Positions 6,173 through 13,885 of a stretch of 13,939 nt of DNA are shown piece after piece. Position 1 is the first letter of the stretch. Every line of letters starts with the position of its first letter. The notes under the pieces are model-generated. The model made no database searches. It was given only the letters and a program-made list of their open reading frames with translations, and was not told the DNA's origin. Source of the DNA: Soonwooa sp032062245. Its GTDB lineage: Bacteria; Bacteroidota; Bacteroidia; Flavobacteriales; Weeksellaceae. The position numbers were made by a program, and so were the translations under genes. The stretch lies in contig NZ_DAMBQF010000042.1 in NCBI RefSeq assembly GCF_032062245.1, forward strand, positions 1 through 13,939. The letters run 5' to 3'.

Positions 6173-8329
6173 ATGAAAAAAGTAACAACTAGCGTGTTGA
6201 TGGCTGTTTTGGCTTTCAATATTTCTTGTAGTACAATGAAACAAAATTCAACAACCGAAGTGGCAACAACTAACCAAAATACTTCTGGTGACGAGTCCAT
6301 GAAAAATAATCCTTTCATGACCAAAAGTAAACTTCAGTATGAAGCACCAGAGTTTGATAAAATTAAAGATTCGGATTTCAAACCTGCGTTCGATTATGGA
6401 TTAAAACAGCAAGAGCAAGAGGTTAATATGATTGCAAACAATCGTATGGTGCCGTCTTTTGAGAACACCATTGTCGCTTTAGAAAAAAGCGGTGAAGTCT
6501 TGAAGCGTGCGCAGATTGTATTTTATAATTTGAGTAGCGCAAATACCAATCCAACGATTCAGGCTTTGGATGAAGAATATGCACCAATTTTTGCGGCTCA
6601 TTCTGACAAAATCTATCTAAACGAATTTCTTTACAATAAAGTAAAATCTATAAAAGAAGAAGGTCTAGATCCAGAAAGCAAAAAGTTGTTACAATATTAT
6701 AAGCAGAATTTTGAAATCGCTGGTGCTAATCTTTCAGCAGCAAAAAAAGAAGAATTAAAACAAGTTAATCAAGATTTAGCGTCATTATCAACTCAGTTTT
6801 CTAACAAATTGTTGGAAGCGAGAAAACAAGGCGGTGTTTTAATTTCCGATGTTAAAGAATTGGATGGCCTTTCTGCAGACGAAATTTCTGCGGCCGCTGC
6901 TGATGCTAAAGCTGCTGGACAACCTGGAAAATATCTTTTAGCTTTACAAAATACAACGCAACAACCGATGTTGCAAAACCTAAAAAATAGAGCGACGCGC
7001 GAGAAACTTTTCAAAGCTTCGTGGGGTAGAGCAGAGAAAGGCGATGCTAACGACACAAGAGATACAGTCGAAAAATTAGCAAAACTTAGACTTAAAAAAG
7101 CTCAAATTCTGGGGAAACAAAATTTTGCAGAATGGAAGTTGCAAGATCAAATGGCAAAAACACCAGAAGCTGCAAAACAGCTAATGGATCAATTGTCGAA
7201 ACCTGCGGTGGAAACTGCAAAACGTGAAGCTAATGATATTCAGGATTTGATTAATCAACAAAAAGGAGGTTTCAAAGTTGAGCCTTGGGACTGGAACTTC
7301 TATGCAGAACAAGTTAGAAAAGCGAAGTACGACCTTGACGACAACGAGATAAAACCTTATTTTGAAATTACAACTGTACTAGAAAAAGGCGTGTTCTACG
7401 CTGCTGAAAAGTTCTACGGTATTACGTTTAAAAAGAGAACGGATCTTCCGGTGTATCATCCAGATGTTGTGACTTACGAGGTTTTTGACCACGACGGAAA
7501 GTCTTTGGCGATATATTATTTGGATTTCTACACAAGAGATTCTAAAAGTGGTGGCGCTTGGATGAGTAATTTTGTCGAGCAGTCGCACATGATGGGGACC
7601 AAACCTGTCATCGTGAATTGTTATAACTATCAAAAACCAGCTCCAGGAAAGGCGTCGTTGATTAGTTATGATGATGTGACAACGATGTTCCATGAGTTTG
7701 GACACTCTATTCATGGGATTTTTGCTAACCAAAAATATACGTCTTTGTCAGGAACTAACGTGCCGAGAGACTTTGTGGAATTCCCGTCTCAGATTAATGA
7801 GCATTGGGCTTTGGATCCTGTAGTTCTTAAAAATTATGCGATTCATTATCAAACAAAACAGCCGATTCCGCAGACTTTGGTTGATAAGATTAAAAAAGCA
7901 GCGACTTTTAACCAAGGTTATATGACCACGGAATTGGTGTCTGCAGCGATTTTGGATATGGATTGGCACACAGTGTCTAAAGATTCGGATTTCAAACCGG
8001 CTTTAGATTTTGAAAAAGCGTCTTTGTTGCAACATGGTTTCACGTTGGGGACTGTTCCGCCGAGATACCATACGCCATATTTTGCACATATCTGGGGAGG
8101 CGGATATTCTGCTGGATATTACGCTTACATTTGGTCTGAAACTTTGGATGCAGACGCTTGGGAATGGATTCGTGATAATGGTGGATTGACAAGAGAAAAC
8201 GGTGATAGATTCCGTAAATATATTTTGTCTGTCGGCAATTCGGTGGATTTGAATAAAGCTTTTAAAGAGTTTACGGGAAGAAATCCTGACATCAAACCTT
8301 TGTTAAGAAATAGAGGTTTTATTAAATGA
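6173..8329 (+). CDS. dcp: M3 family zinc metallopeptidase, Dcp-like lipoprotein
   Basis: A 718-residue thimet-oligopeptidase-type peptidase close to peptidyl-dipeptidase Dcp, which removes dipeptides from the C-termini of oligopeptides. The zinc site is complete: H-E-F-G-H at 507-511 supplies two His ligands and the catalytic Glu508. Glu536 in F-V-E-F-P-S-Q, 25 residues after the motif as in thimet oligopeptidase, is the third ligand. The Tyr/Gly-rich loop near 640-660 (I-W-G-G-G-Y-S-A-G-Y-Y-A-Y) is also typical. The N-terminus has a hydrophobic stretch ending in N-I-S-C with Cys19, a plausible though imperfect lipobox, followed by a Thr/Asn/Ser-rich linker. It is therefore predicted to be an exported lipoprotein rather than cytoplasmic as in E. 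coli. It converges with another exported peptidase gene and ends in a terminator. Confidence 0.95.
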   Translation: MKKVTTSVLMAVLAFNISCSTMKQNSTTEVATTNQNTSGDESMKNNPFMTKSKLQYEAPEFDKIKDSDFKPAFDYGLKQQEQEVNMIANNRMVPSFENTIVALEKSGEVLKRAQIVFYNLSSANTNPTIQALDEEYAPIFAAHSDKIYLNEFLYNKVKSIKEEGLDPESKKLLQYYKQNFEIAGANLSAAKKEELKQVNQDLASLSTQFSNKLLEARKQGGVLISDVKELDGLSADEISAAAADAKAAGQPGKYLLALQNTTQQPMLQNLKNRATREKLFKASWGRAEKGDANDTRDTVEKLAKLRLKKAQILGKQNFAEWKLQDQMAKTPEAAKQLMDQLSKPAVETAKREANDIQDLINQQKGGFKVEPWDWNFYAEQVRKAKYDLDDNEIKPYFEITTVLEKGVFYAAEKFYGITFKKRTDLPVYHPDVVTYEVFDHDGKSLAIYYLDFYTRDSKSGGAWMSNFVEQSHMMGTKPVIVNCYNYQKPAPGKASLISYDDVTTMFHEFGHSIHGIFANQKYTSLSGTNVPRDFVEFPSQINEHWALDPVVLKNYAIHYQTKQPIPQTLVDKIKKAATFNQGYMTTELVSAAILDMDWHTVSKDSDFKPALDFEKASLLQHGFTLGTVPPRYHTPYFAHIWGGGYSAGYYAYIWSETLDADAWEWIRDNGGLTRENGDRFRKYILSVGNSVDLNKAFKEFTGRNPDIKPLLRNRGFIK

Positions 8330-8350
8330 TTTTTAGAAATCTTAAATAAT

Positions 8351-8383
8351 AAAAGCAAGTTGACTGTTGTTAACTTGCTTTTT
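8351..8383 (+). terminator. Rho-independent terminator of the M3 peptidase gene
   Basis: AAAAGCAAGTT pairs with AACTTGCTTTT (8351-8361 with 8372-8382) around a ten-base loop, with T-rich sequence after it. The core AAGCAAGT/ACTTGCTT is the same as in the terminator at 3628. Confidence 0.82.
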
Positions 8384-8397
8384 ATTATCCGAAATCT

Positions 8398-8502
8398 GCG
8401 GCCGGGATAGTAAGGGCGCGAGCGCAGCGAGCGGTCTGAAGAAATGGAATGGGAAAGTTTAGTCTTCTGAAGACGGAACCCCTGAATAGCCCGAAATGCC
8501 GC
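8398..8502. repeat. GC-rich partly palindromic intergenic element, likely dispersed repeat
   Basis: About 105 bases with roughly 57% GC by hand count, in a clearly AT-rich window. The ends are complementary: GCGGC at 8398-8402 with GCCGC at 8498-8502, CGGG at 8403-8406 with CCCG at 8490-8493 (AAAT bulge), and AGGG at 8413-8416 with CCCT at 8480-8483. Inside are a GCGC/GAGCG-rich stretch (8415-8433) and a near-perfect palindrome GTCTTC-T-GAAGAC (8462-8474); TCTGAAGA occurs twice (8435, 8466). No coding potential is seen. It sits between two terminators of converging genes, a usual place for REP/MITE-like elements. Copy number cannot be judged from one locus. Confidence 0.55.
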
Positions 8503-8509
8503 CCAAATA

Positions 8510-8545
8510 AAAAATCCGCTCTCCTAAAATGAAGAACGGATTTTT
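8510..8545 (-). terminator. Terminator of the S9 peptidase gene, probably bidirectional
   Basis: AAAAATCCG (8510-8518) pairs with CGGATTTTT (8537-8545). An inner TCTTC/GGAGA helix with one wobble lengthens the stem when read on the - strand. On the - strand it ends in six T a few bases after the S9 stop codon; the + strand also has a T run. Confidence 0.8.
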
Positions 8546-8548
8546 GTT

Positions 8549-10687
8549 TTACTTTTTTAGATGTTTATCGAAATAATCGGTCACTTTTTGCATCAAATGG
8601 ACACGATCTTTGCCGATAACATTATGCTGATGCCCCGGATAAACGAAATAGTCCATCTGCACGCCTTTGTCAACCGCAGACTTTAAAAAGTCGATGGAAT
8701 GTTGCCAAACCACAACGTCGTCTTGCGCCCCGTGGATCATCAAAAGATTTCCTTTCAGATTTTGTACTTTGTCCAAAAGATTGGTTTTGGCGTAACCTTC
8801 TGGATTTTCTTGTGGTGTGTCCATATAACGTTCTGTGTACATAATTTCGTACATATTCCAGTCGATAACCGGACCACCAGCAACGCCAGCTTTGAAAACT
8901 TCTGGATGCTTCAACATAAAGGAAGTCGTCATAAAACCGCCAAAACTCCAGCCGTGGATTCCCATATTTTGAGCATCAACATAAGGTAGAGATTTAAGGT
9001 AAGAAACGCCTTTTAGTTGGTCGTTCATTTCGGTATCGCCCAAGTTTCTGAAAACAGCTTGCTCGAATTTAAGACCTCTGTTAGACGATCCACGACCATC
9101 CATCGTGAAAATAATGTAGCCATTTTGCGCCATATATTCGTACCAAAGATTACCCGAAGCAGGGAAGGAGTTGGTGATCAATTGCAAATGCGGACCATTG
9201 TACAAATAGACAATTGTCGGATATTTTTTGTTAGGGTCGAAGTCTGTTGGAAGGATTATTTTTCCGTAAAGATCTGTGCCGTCGTCGGCTTTTAGCGTTA
9301 CATTTTTAATTTCAGGACGCTTGTAGTTTTTAAGCGGATTTTCTGAAGTTAAAATATTTTCGGATTTCAGATTGTTGGTATGGATAATATTGGCAACGCG
9401 TGGCGTTGTTGCATTGGCGTAGACATCGTAGATTTTGCTTCCATCTTTCGATAAAACCGCTTGGTGCATACCTTCGGCTTTGTCTAGTCTTTCCATTTTT
9501 TGATTCTGCCAGTTAACGCGGTAGATGTGTCTTTCTAAGGCTGTTTCTTTAGTTGAAATGAAATAGATATCTTTTTGCTTTACGTTAAATCCAAGAACTT
9601 CCGTCACCAACCAATCGCCTTTTGTCAACTGAGAAACAAGACCTTTTTCCAAATTATAATGGAACAAATGGTTGTAACCCGAACGTTGACTTTGCCAGAT
9701 AAAATCGGTGTTAGAATTTGGTAAGAACAGCATTGGATTTTGAGGCTCTACATATTTGTCATTGGTTTCTTCAAAAAGAGTTTTGATAAAGTTTCCGCTT
9801 TTTGCGTCATATTGATTCAGTTTCATGTGATTTTGCCCGCGATTAAGCACCGCCACGAAAATATATTTAGAATCTGGACTCCAAGAAATAGCCGTTAAAT
9901 ATTGCTCTTTATCGCCATCTATTTTTAGGAAATTGGTTTTATTGCTTTTAACATCGTAAACGCCCAAAGTCACCTCATGCGACTTTTGTCCAGCCATCGG
10001 ATATTTGATGTTCTTGTTAACAGCGGGCGTTACCGACCAATCGATAATCGGATAATCTTTCACCATACTTTGATCCATCCTGTAGAAAGCAATCATCTCA
10101 GAATTTGGTGCTGCGAAAATCCCGCCTTTTATCCCGAATTCGTTTCTGTGAACGGATTGTCCATTGATGATATCTTTATTTTGGTCATTAGTTATTGCGC
10201 TTTCTTTTCCGTTTTGATTGATGAAAAGATTGTTGTCTTTGGTATAAACTAAACTTTTTTTGTCTTGTAAAAGTTGAAGGTTGTCGTTGTTTTCGCCTAA
10301 GGCAATCGACTCGCCAATTGTCCAAGTTTTATTAGATTTAGTTAACCAAGTTAATTTGTTTCCGCTAACATAATAAGCTTTGTTTTGACCAACGAAATTA
10401 ATTCTTGGAAGCGATTTTAGTTTTGCGGTTCCAAGGTTTTGATTAAGTTGTGACAAAGAGATTAACGTATCTTGTTTTTTAGTCTTAACATCGGTTGTTA
10501 AATAAGCATTTTTTACAGAATTGATGTAAGATTGTCCATCATCTGACCACGAAAATTGTGAAATGCTTTTGGGTGCAAGATTGCTTCGTATTCCGTTAAC
10601 CGCTTCTGCCATCGTGAGTTTTTGATTCTGCGCAAAAGCAAAGCTACCAACGGTCAAAGCAACCAGTGAGTATTTTATAAATTTCAT
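8549..10687 (-). CDS. S9 family prolyl peptidase, prolyl tripeptidyl-peptidase (PtpA)-like
   Basis: A 712-residue exported serine peptidase. Residues 1-19 are a signal peptide (A-F-A before Q20). A DPP-IV-type beta-propeller fills about 40-460 and an alpha/beta-hydrolase domain the rest. The triad is S581 in G-W-S-F-G, D656 in H-G-A-Q-D and H688 in G-H-Q-H-N-V. Their spacings (75 and 107) equal those I recall for Porphyromonas gingivalis PtpA (S603, D678, H710). PtpA's substrate-amine glutamates E205 and E636 fall on E183 (H-R-N-E-F) and E614 (Y-E-I-M-Y) with the same offset of 22. The double Glu of true DPP-IV is not present. It probably releases Xaa-Xaa-Pro tripeptides in the periplasm or at the surface. 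It lies downstream of a PAP2 gene but has its own -7 box. Confidence 0.93.
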   Translation of the reverse strand: MKFIKYSLVALTVGSFAFAQNQKLTMAEAVNGIRSNLAPKSISQFSWSDDGQSYINSVKNAYLTTDVKTKKQDTLISLSQLNQNLGTAKLKSLPRINFVGQNKAYYVSGNKLTWLTKSNKTWTIGESIALGENNDNLQLLQDKKSLVYTKDNNLFINQNGKESAITNDQNKDIINGQSVHRNEFGIKGGIFAAPNSEMIAFYRMDQSMVKDYPIIDWSVTPAVNKNIKYPMAGQKSHEVTLGVYDVKSNKTNFLKIDGDKEQYLTAISWSPDSKYIFVAVLNRGQNHMKLNQYDAKSGNFIKTLFEETNDKYVEPQNPMLFLPNSNTDFIWQSQRSGYNHLFHYNLEKGLVSQLTKGDWLVTEVLGFNVKQKDIYFISTKETALERHIYRVNWQNQKMERLDKAEGMHQAVLSKDGSKIYDVYANATTPRVANIIHTNNLKSENILTSENPLKNYKRPEIKNVTLKADDGTDLYGKIILPTDFDPNKKYPTIVYLYNGPHLQLITNSFPASGNLWYEYMAQNGYIIFTMDGRGSSNRGLKFEQAVFRNLGDTEMNDQLKGVSYLKSLPYVDAQNMGIHGWSFGGFMTTSFMLKHPEVFKAGVAGGPVIDWNMYEIMYTERYMDTPQENPEGYAKTNLLDKVQNLKGNLLMIHGAQDDVVVWQHSIDFLKSAVDKGVQMDYFVYPGHQHNVIGKDRVHLMQKVTDYFDKHLKK

Positions 10688-10707
10688 TGAGTAATTGTTT
10701 AAGTACT

Positions 10708-10715
10708 CAAAAATA
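10708..10715 (-). promoter_or_regulatory. Candidate -7 promoter element of the S9 peptidase gene
   Basis: Read on the - strand this is TATTTTTG, matching TAnnTTTG, 20 bases before the start codon. No good -33 TTG is seen at the expected distance. It lies in the 55-base gap after the PAP2 gene, with no terminator between them, so the peptidase may have both its own and read-through transcription. Confidence 0.45.
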
Positions 10716-10742
10716 CGGATTTATCTTGATTTGTTAGTTTCT

Positions 10743-11741
10743 TTAGAATTTTATGCTTAATCCAACAGTTTTATACTCGTACACTTGGGCTGCTGTTAAT
10801 TGTACTTTGTATTTTTTTGTTTTGCTAGCGATGTTTTTATCATTTTTAATGATTCTAGATTTAGCAATATTTTTTCCGATAACATAACCTAAAAGTATGG
10901 CAATAGGATAGTCGGATGCCCAGTGGACTTTACTTTGCATCATTTCGAAAGCTAAAAGACCAAGTAACGAATAACCTACTGGCTTTATCCATTTTTTTTC
11001 GGGGTAATTTTCGGTAAGTACGGTTAATGCAGACATTGCAGTCATCAAATGTCCAGATGGCATCGCGTCATAACGCGAGGTGTCATTTTGAAAAGCTTTA
11101 AAGCTTGGGGCAAATTTCCAATGGCTATGTTCGCGTCCATCGTTAATAGTTATAAAAGGACTTTCGCGCCCTGTTAGTCTTTTTATTGGTTGAGAAAATA
11201 GTCCTGAAACAGCAATACTTTCTAATAATTGCATCGACGTACTTAATGATCGGTAGTCATTTTTTATTAATCCGTAAGTTAACATTCCACCAGAAAGTAA
11301 AACTACGGTCATCCCATTACCAAGGAAATAAAATGCGGAATTGACATTCCCAGGGATAATTTTTAAAGGCCCCAAATCTTTGTAAAAATGATCTTCTGAT
11401 AAACCTAAATCTTGCCCGAAACTTCGACTGTTACGGATAATCCAAGGATCGGCTGGTAACATTGCTAATGTCAGTCCAAGTGAAGCTAAAGAATAAGGGC
11501 AGACCTCTTTCGAGACAACATCTGTAGCAGTCCCAATAAAATTATTTGGTATTTTATTAACCAAATCCCAGACTTTTGGTTTTTTATAAGTAATGGTTTC
11601 GGTATCGGATATGTTGTAGGTTTGAGTTTTTATTTCGGATGTTATTAGGCTATCAATTGCTAAGCTGTCTTTTTGTTGAGAAAATAATGAAGCGCTACAA
11701 AGAAAGCTTACTGCAATCAAATTTTTTGTGGGGAATGTCAT
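10743..11741 (-). CDS. PAP2-superfamily membrane phosphatase-like protein with altered motifs
   Basis: A 332-residue PAP2 (phosphatidic acid phosphatase type 2) family protein. It has an N-terminal signal peptide (about 1-21) and several hydrophobic segments (about 84-96, 136-158, 255-266, 278-290). The motifs are recognisable but not standard. Motif 1, normally K-x6-R-P, reads K187-R-L-T-G-R-E-S194-P, with Ser for Arg. Motif 2, P-S-G-H, is intact at 228-231. Motif 3 keeps H273 and D277 (H-W-A-S-D) but has M267 where Arg is expected six residues before the His. The two catalytic His and the Asp remain. Such enzymes typically dephosphorylate lipid phosphates or undecaprenyl pyrophosphate on the outer face of the membrane; the substrate here is unknown. 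The C-terminus ends in an Ile-Lys-Phe strand-like segment. Confidence 0.88.
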   Translation of the reverse strand: MTFPTKNLIAVSFLCSASLFSQQKDSLAIDSLITSEIKTQTYNISDTETITYKKPKVWDLVNKIPNNFIGTATDVVSKEVCPYSLASLGLTLAMLPADPWIIRNSRSFGQDLGLSEDHFYKDLGPLKIIPGNVNSAFYFLGNGMTVVLLSGGMLTYGLIKNDYRSLSTSMQLLESIAVSGLFSQPIKRLTGRESPFITINDGREHSHWKFAPSFKAFQNDTSRYDAMPSGHLMTAMSALTVLTENYPEKKWIKPVGYSLLGLLAFEMMQSKVHWASDYPIAILLGYVIGKNIAKSRIIKNDKNIASKTKKYKVQLTAAQVYEYKTVGLSIKF

Positions 11742-11784
11742 GGATAGTTTAGTTTTTGCGAATTTAAGCTATAATTTTAAACTC

Positions 11785-11817
11785 AAAAAAAATCCTTCAA
11801 AATTTTTGAAGGATTTT
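11785..11817 (-). terminator. Rho-independent terminator of the ABC-F gene
   Basis: AAAATCCTTCAAAA and TTTTGAAGGATTTT form a long AT-rich stem (11789-11802 with 11804-11817), and on the - strand a run of T follows to 11785. It lies about 70 bases past the ABC-F stop and about 45 bases before the PAP2 start, so PAP2 needs its own promoter. None with a clear TAnnTTTG box is visible. Confidence 0.8.
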
Positions 11818-11888
11818 ATGTTTTATTTGTTAAAAAAAATGTTTATCGGTAAAGATTTTTAAGATCTAACAGAACTAAACATTTCTAT

Positions 11889-13823
11889 TTATGAAGTTTG
11901 TTCTGACAAATATTCCCATTCTTGCAACGCAAGATCAAGTTTTTCCTTTGTCTTGTTGTATTGTTCTAAAGTTTCGTCCGAAGGATTACTTTTCGTGAAC
12001 TGCGCTTCAAATTCCGAAACCTTGGTTTCAAGCTCCGAAATTTTTTCTTCCACTTTTTTAATCTTATTTAAAACTGCTTTTTGTTCTTTAGTTACAAAAC
12101 CAGAATTAGTAGAAACTTCCTTTTCAACAGGTTTTTCTTCTTTTTTTGATTGTTCAACTTTGGCTTCTTCACCATGAAGTTTTGCTTTTTCAGCAGAGAT
12201 TTCGCGGATACTTTCTTTTTGACGGAACTCTAGATATTCGTCGATGTTTCCTAAGAATTCCTTCATTTTTCCATCACGGAATTCAAAGATTTTATCACAA
12301 AGACCTTGCAAGAATTCACGGTCGTGAGAAATAACAATCAAGGTTCCTTCAAACTTTTGAAGCGATAATTTGATGATTTCTTTAGATTGAATGTCCAAGT
12401 GGTTGGTAGGTTCGTCCATAATCAACGTATTGAAAGGACGCAACAACAACTTACAAAGTGCAAGACGGTTACGTTCTCCACCCGAAAGGACTTTCGTCTT
12501 TTTGGTAACATCTTCCCCTTGAAACAAGAAAGATCCTAAAAGGTCACGAACTCTAGGTCTCGTTTCTTCGGTTGCTGAATCTTCCGCCTCCTGAAGAACC
12601 GTTTTGTCTGGTGTTAAAACTTCTTCCTGATTTTGAGCAAAATAACCAATATTAACATTGTGTCCCAAAGTCCGATTTCCGGAATAGTCTTTAATTTCGC
12701 CAGCCAAAATTTTAGCTAAAGTCGTCTTACCTTGACCATTTTGTCCCAACAAAGCGATACGATCGCCACGTTGTACAAAGAAATCGACATCATCAAAAAT
12801 CTGTTTTTGACCGTAAGCTTTTCCTAATTTTTCGGCTTCGAAAACCACTTTACCCGGAACGACAGATTGTACAAATCGAATATTAAATTTAGAAACGTCC
12901 TCGTTGTCGATTTCGATACGTTCTATTTTTTCTAATTTTTTAATTAAAGATTGCGCAAAAGAAGCTTTGGTCGCACTTGCACGGAACTTGTTGATGTTGT
13001 CTTCCATCTGTTTAATTTCCGCATCTTGGTTTTTCTTCGCTTGTGATAACTTCTCGCGACGTTCTTCACGCATCACCAAGTATTTGGAATAATTGGCTTT
13101 GTAATCGTCCACTTTTTTGTTGTTAACATCAAAAGTTCTGTTACAAACTGCAGTCATAAACTGCTTATCGTGACTTACCAAAACAATCGCGCCATTGTAA
13201 TCTTTCAAAAAGTTTTCTAACCAAATAATGGATTCCATATCCAAGTGGTTGGTTGGCTCATCGAGAAGCATTAAATCATTTTTTTGAAGTAAAAGCTTCG
13301 CCAATTCGATACGCATTCTCCATCCACCAGAAAACTCGTCAGTGATTTTATGAAAATCATCCGCTTTGAAACCAAGTCCAAATAAAACCTTTTCTACATC
13401 GCCTTCTAGGTTGTAGGCATCGTGATTCATCAACAAATCGTTTAGCTCTGTCATTTTCTGAATAAGGTCAGAGTAAGCGTCGCTTTCGTAATCTGTTCTG
13501 GTTGCTAATTGGTGGTTAACCTCTTCTAATTCGTCCTTCCAAGCATTAATTTGCTCAAAGGCTTGCATGGTTTCGTTCCAAACAGTTCTACCTTTTACAA
13601 AATCTAAATCTTGTTTTAGAAAACCAATCGTGATATTACCTTCTGTAACAACGTTGCCTTCAAAAAAAGTAATTTCTTTTGAAAGTATTTTAAGAAGTGT
13701 AGATTTTCCTGCTCCATTTTTACCTACCAATCCGACTTTGTCATCTTTTTTAATAGTGAAATTCACATCTCTAAAAAGATAATTTCCGGAGTGATGAAGC
13801 CCTAAACCTTGTACTGAAACCAT
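11889..13823 (-). CDS. ABC-F family ATPase (ribosome-associated, Uup/EttA-like)
   Basis: A 644-residue soluble protein with two ABC ATPase domains and no membrane segment. Domain 1 has Walker A G-K-N-G-A-G-K-S-T (34-42), signature F-S-G-G (164-167), Walker B ending D188-E189 and H-loop H218. Domain 2 has Walker A G-Q-N-G-Q-G-K-T-T (360-368), signature L-S-G-G-E (446-450), Walker B D470-E471 and H500. Both D-E-P-T-N-H-L-D motifs are present. The charged helical linker at about 235-310 matches the P-site tRNA interaction motif of ABC-F proteins, and a coiled coil (about 575-644) forms the C-terminus as in Uup. ABC-F proteins bind the ribosomal E site to rescue or regulate translation, and some protect against antibiotics. 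Nothing here points to resistance, so a housekeeping translation factor is favoured. A -7 box lies 19 bases upstream. Confidence 0.95.
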   Translation of the reverse strand: MVSVQGLGLHHSGNYLFRDVNFTIKKDDKVGLVGKNGAGKSTLLKILSKEITFFEGNVVTEGNITIGFLKQDLDFVKGRTVWNETMQAFEQINAWKDELEEVNHQLATRTDYESDAYSDLIQKMTELNDLLMNHDAYNLEGDVEKVLFGLGFKADDFHKITDEFSGGWRMRIELAKLLLQKNDLMLLDEPTNHLDMESIIWLENFLKDYNGAIVLVSHDKQFMTAVCNRTFDVNNKKVDDYKANYSKYLVMREERREKLSQAKKNQDAEIKQMEDNINKFRASATKASFAQSLIKKLEKIERIEIDNEDVSKFNIRFVQSVVPGKVVFEAEKLGKAYGQKQIFDDVDFFVQRGDRIALLGQNGQGKTTLAKILAGEIKDYSGNRTLGHNVNIGYFAQNQEEVLTPDKTVLQEAEDSATEETRPRVRDLLGSFLFQGEDVTKKTKVLSGGERNRLALCKLLLRPFNTLIMDEPTNHLDIQSKEIIKLSLQKFEGTLIVISHDREFLQGLCDKIFEFRDGKMKEFLGNIDEYLEFRQKESIREISAEKAKLHGEEAKVEQSKKEEKPVEKEVSTNSGFVTKEQKAVLNKIKKVEEKISELETKVSEFEAQFTKSNPSDETLEQYNKTKEKLDLALQEWEYLSEQTS

Positions 13824-13841
13824 GTCTTAAATTTTACGGTG

Positions 13842-13849
13842 CAAAAGTA
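13842..13849 (-). promoter_or_regulatory. Candidate -7 promoter element of the ABC-F gene
   Basis: On the - strand this reads TACTTTTG followed by CACC, a very typical Bacteroidetes -7 region, 18 bases before the ATG. No TTG is seen at the -33 distance. The TATGAAT array begins 36 bases further upstream. Confidence 0.6.
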
Positions 13850-13885
13850 AGGATTTTAAGCGAGAGAGAAAATTGAAGTTTTACT

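Noticed and set aside
8398..8502. A riboswitch or small RNA gene.
   Set aside because: It lies downstream of both converging genes, not in a leader, has no recognisable riboswitch core, and I see no promoter for it. The repeat reading is preferred, though an RNA is not excluded.
11889..13823. ABC-F protein as an antibiotic-resistance determinant.
   Set aside because: The features visible (full linker, C-terminal coiled coil, no mobile context or leader attenuator) fit a housekeeping Uup/EttA-like factor; there is no evidence of resistance.
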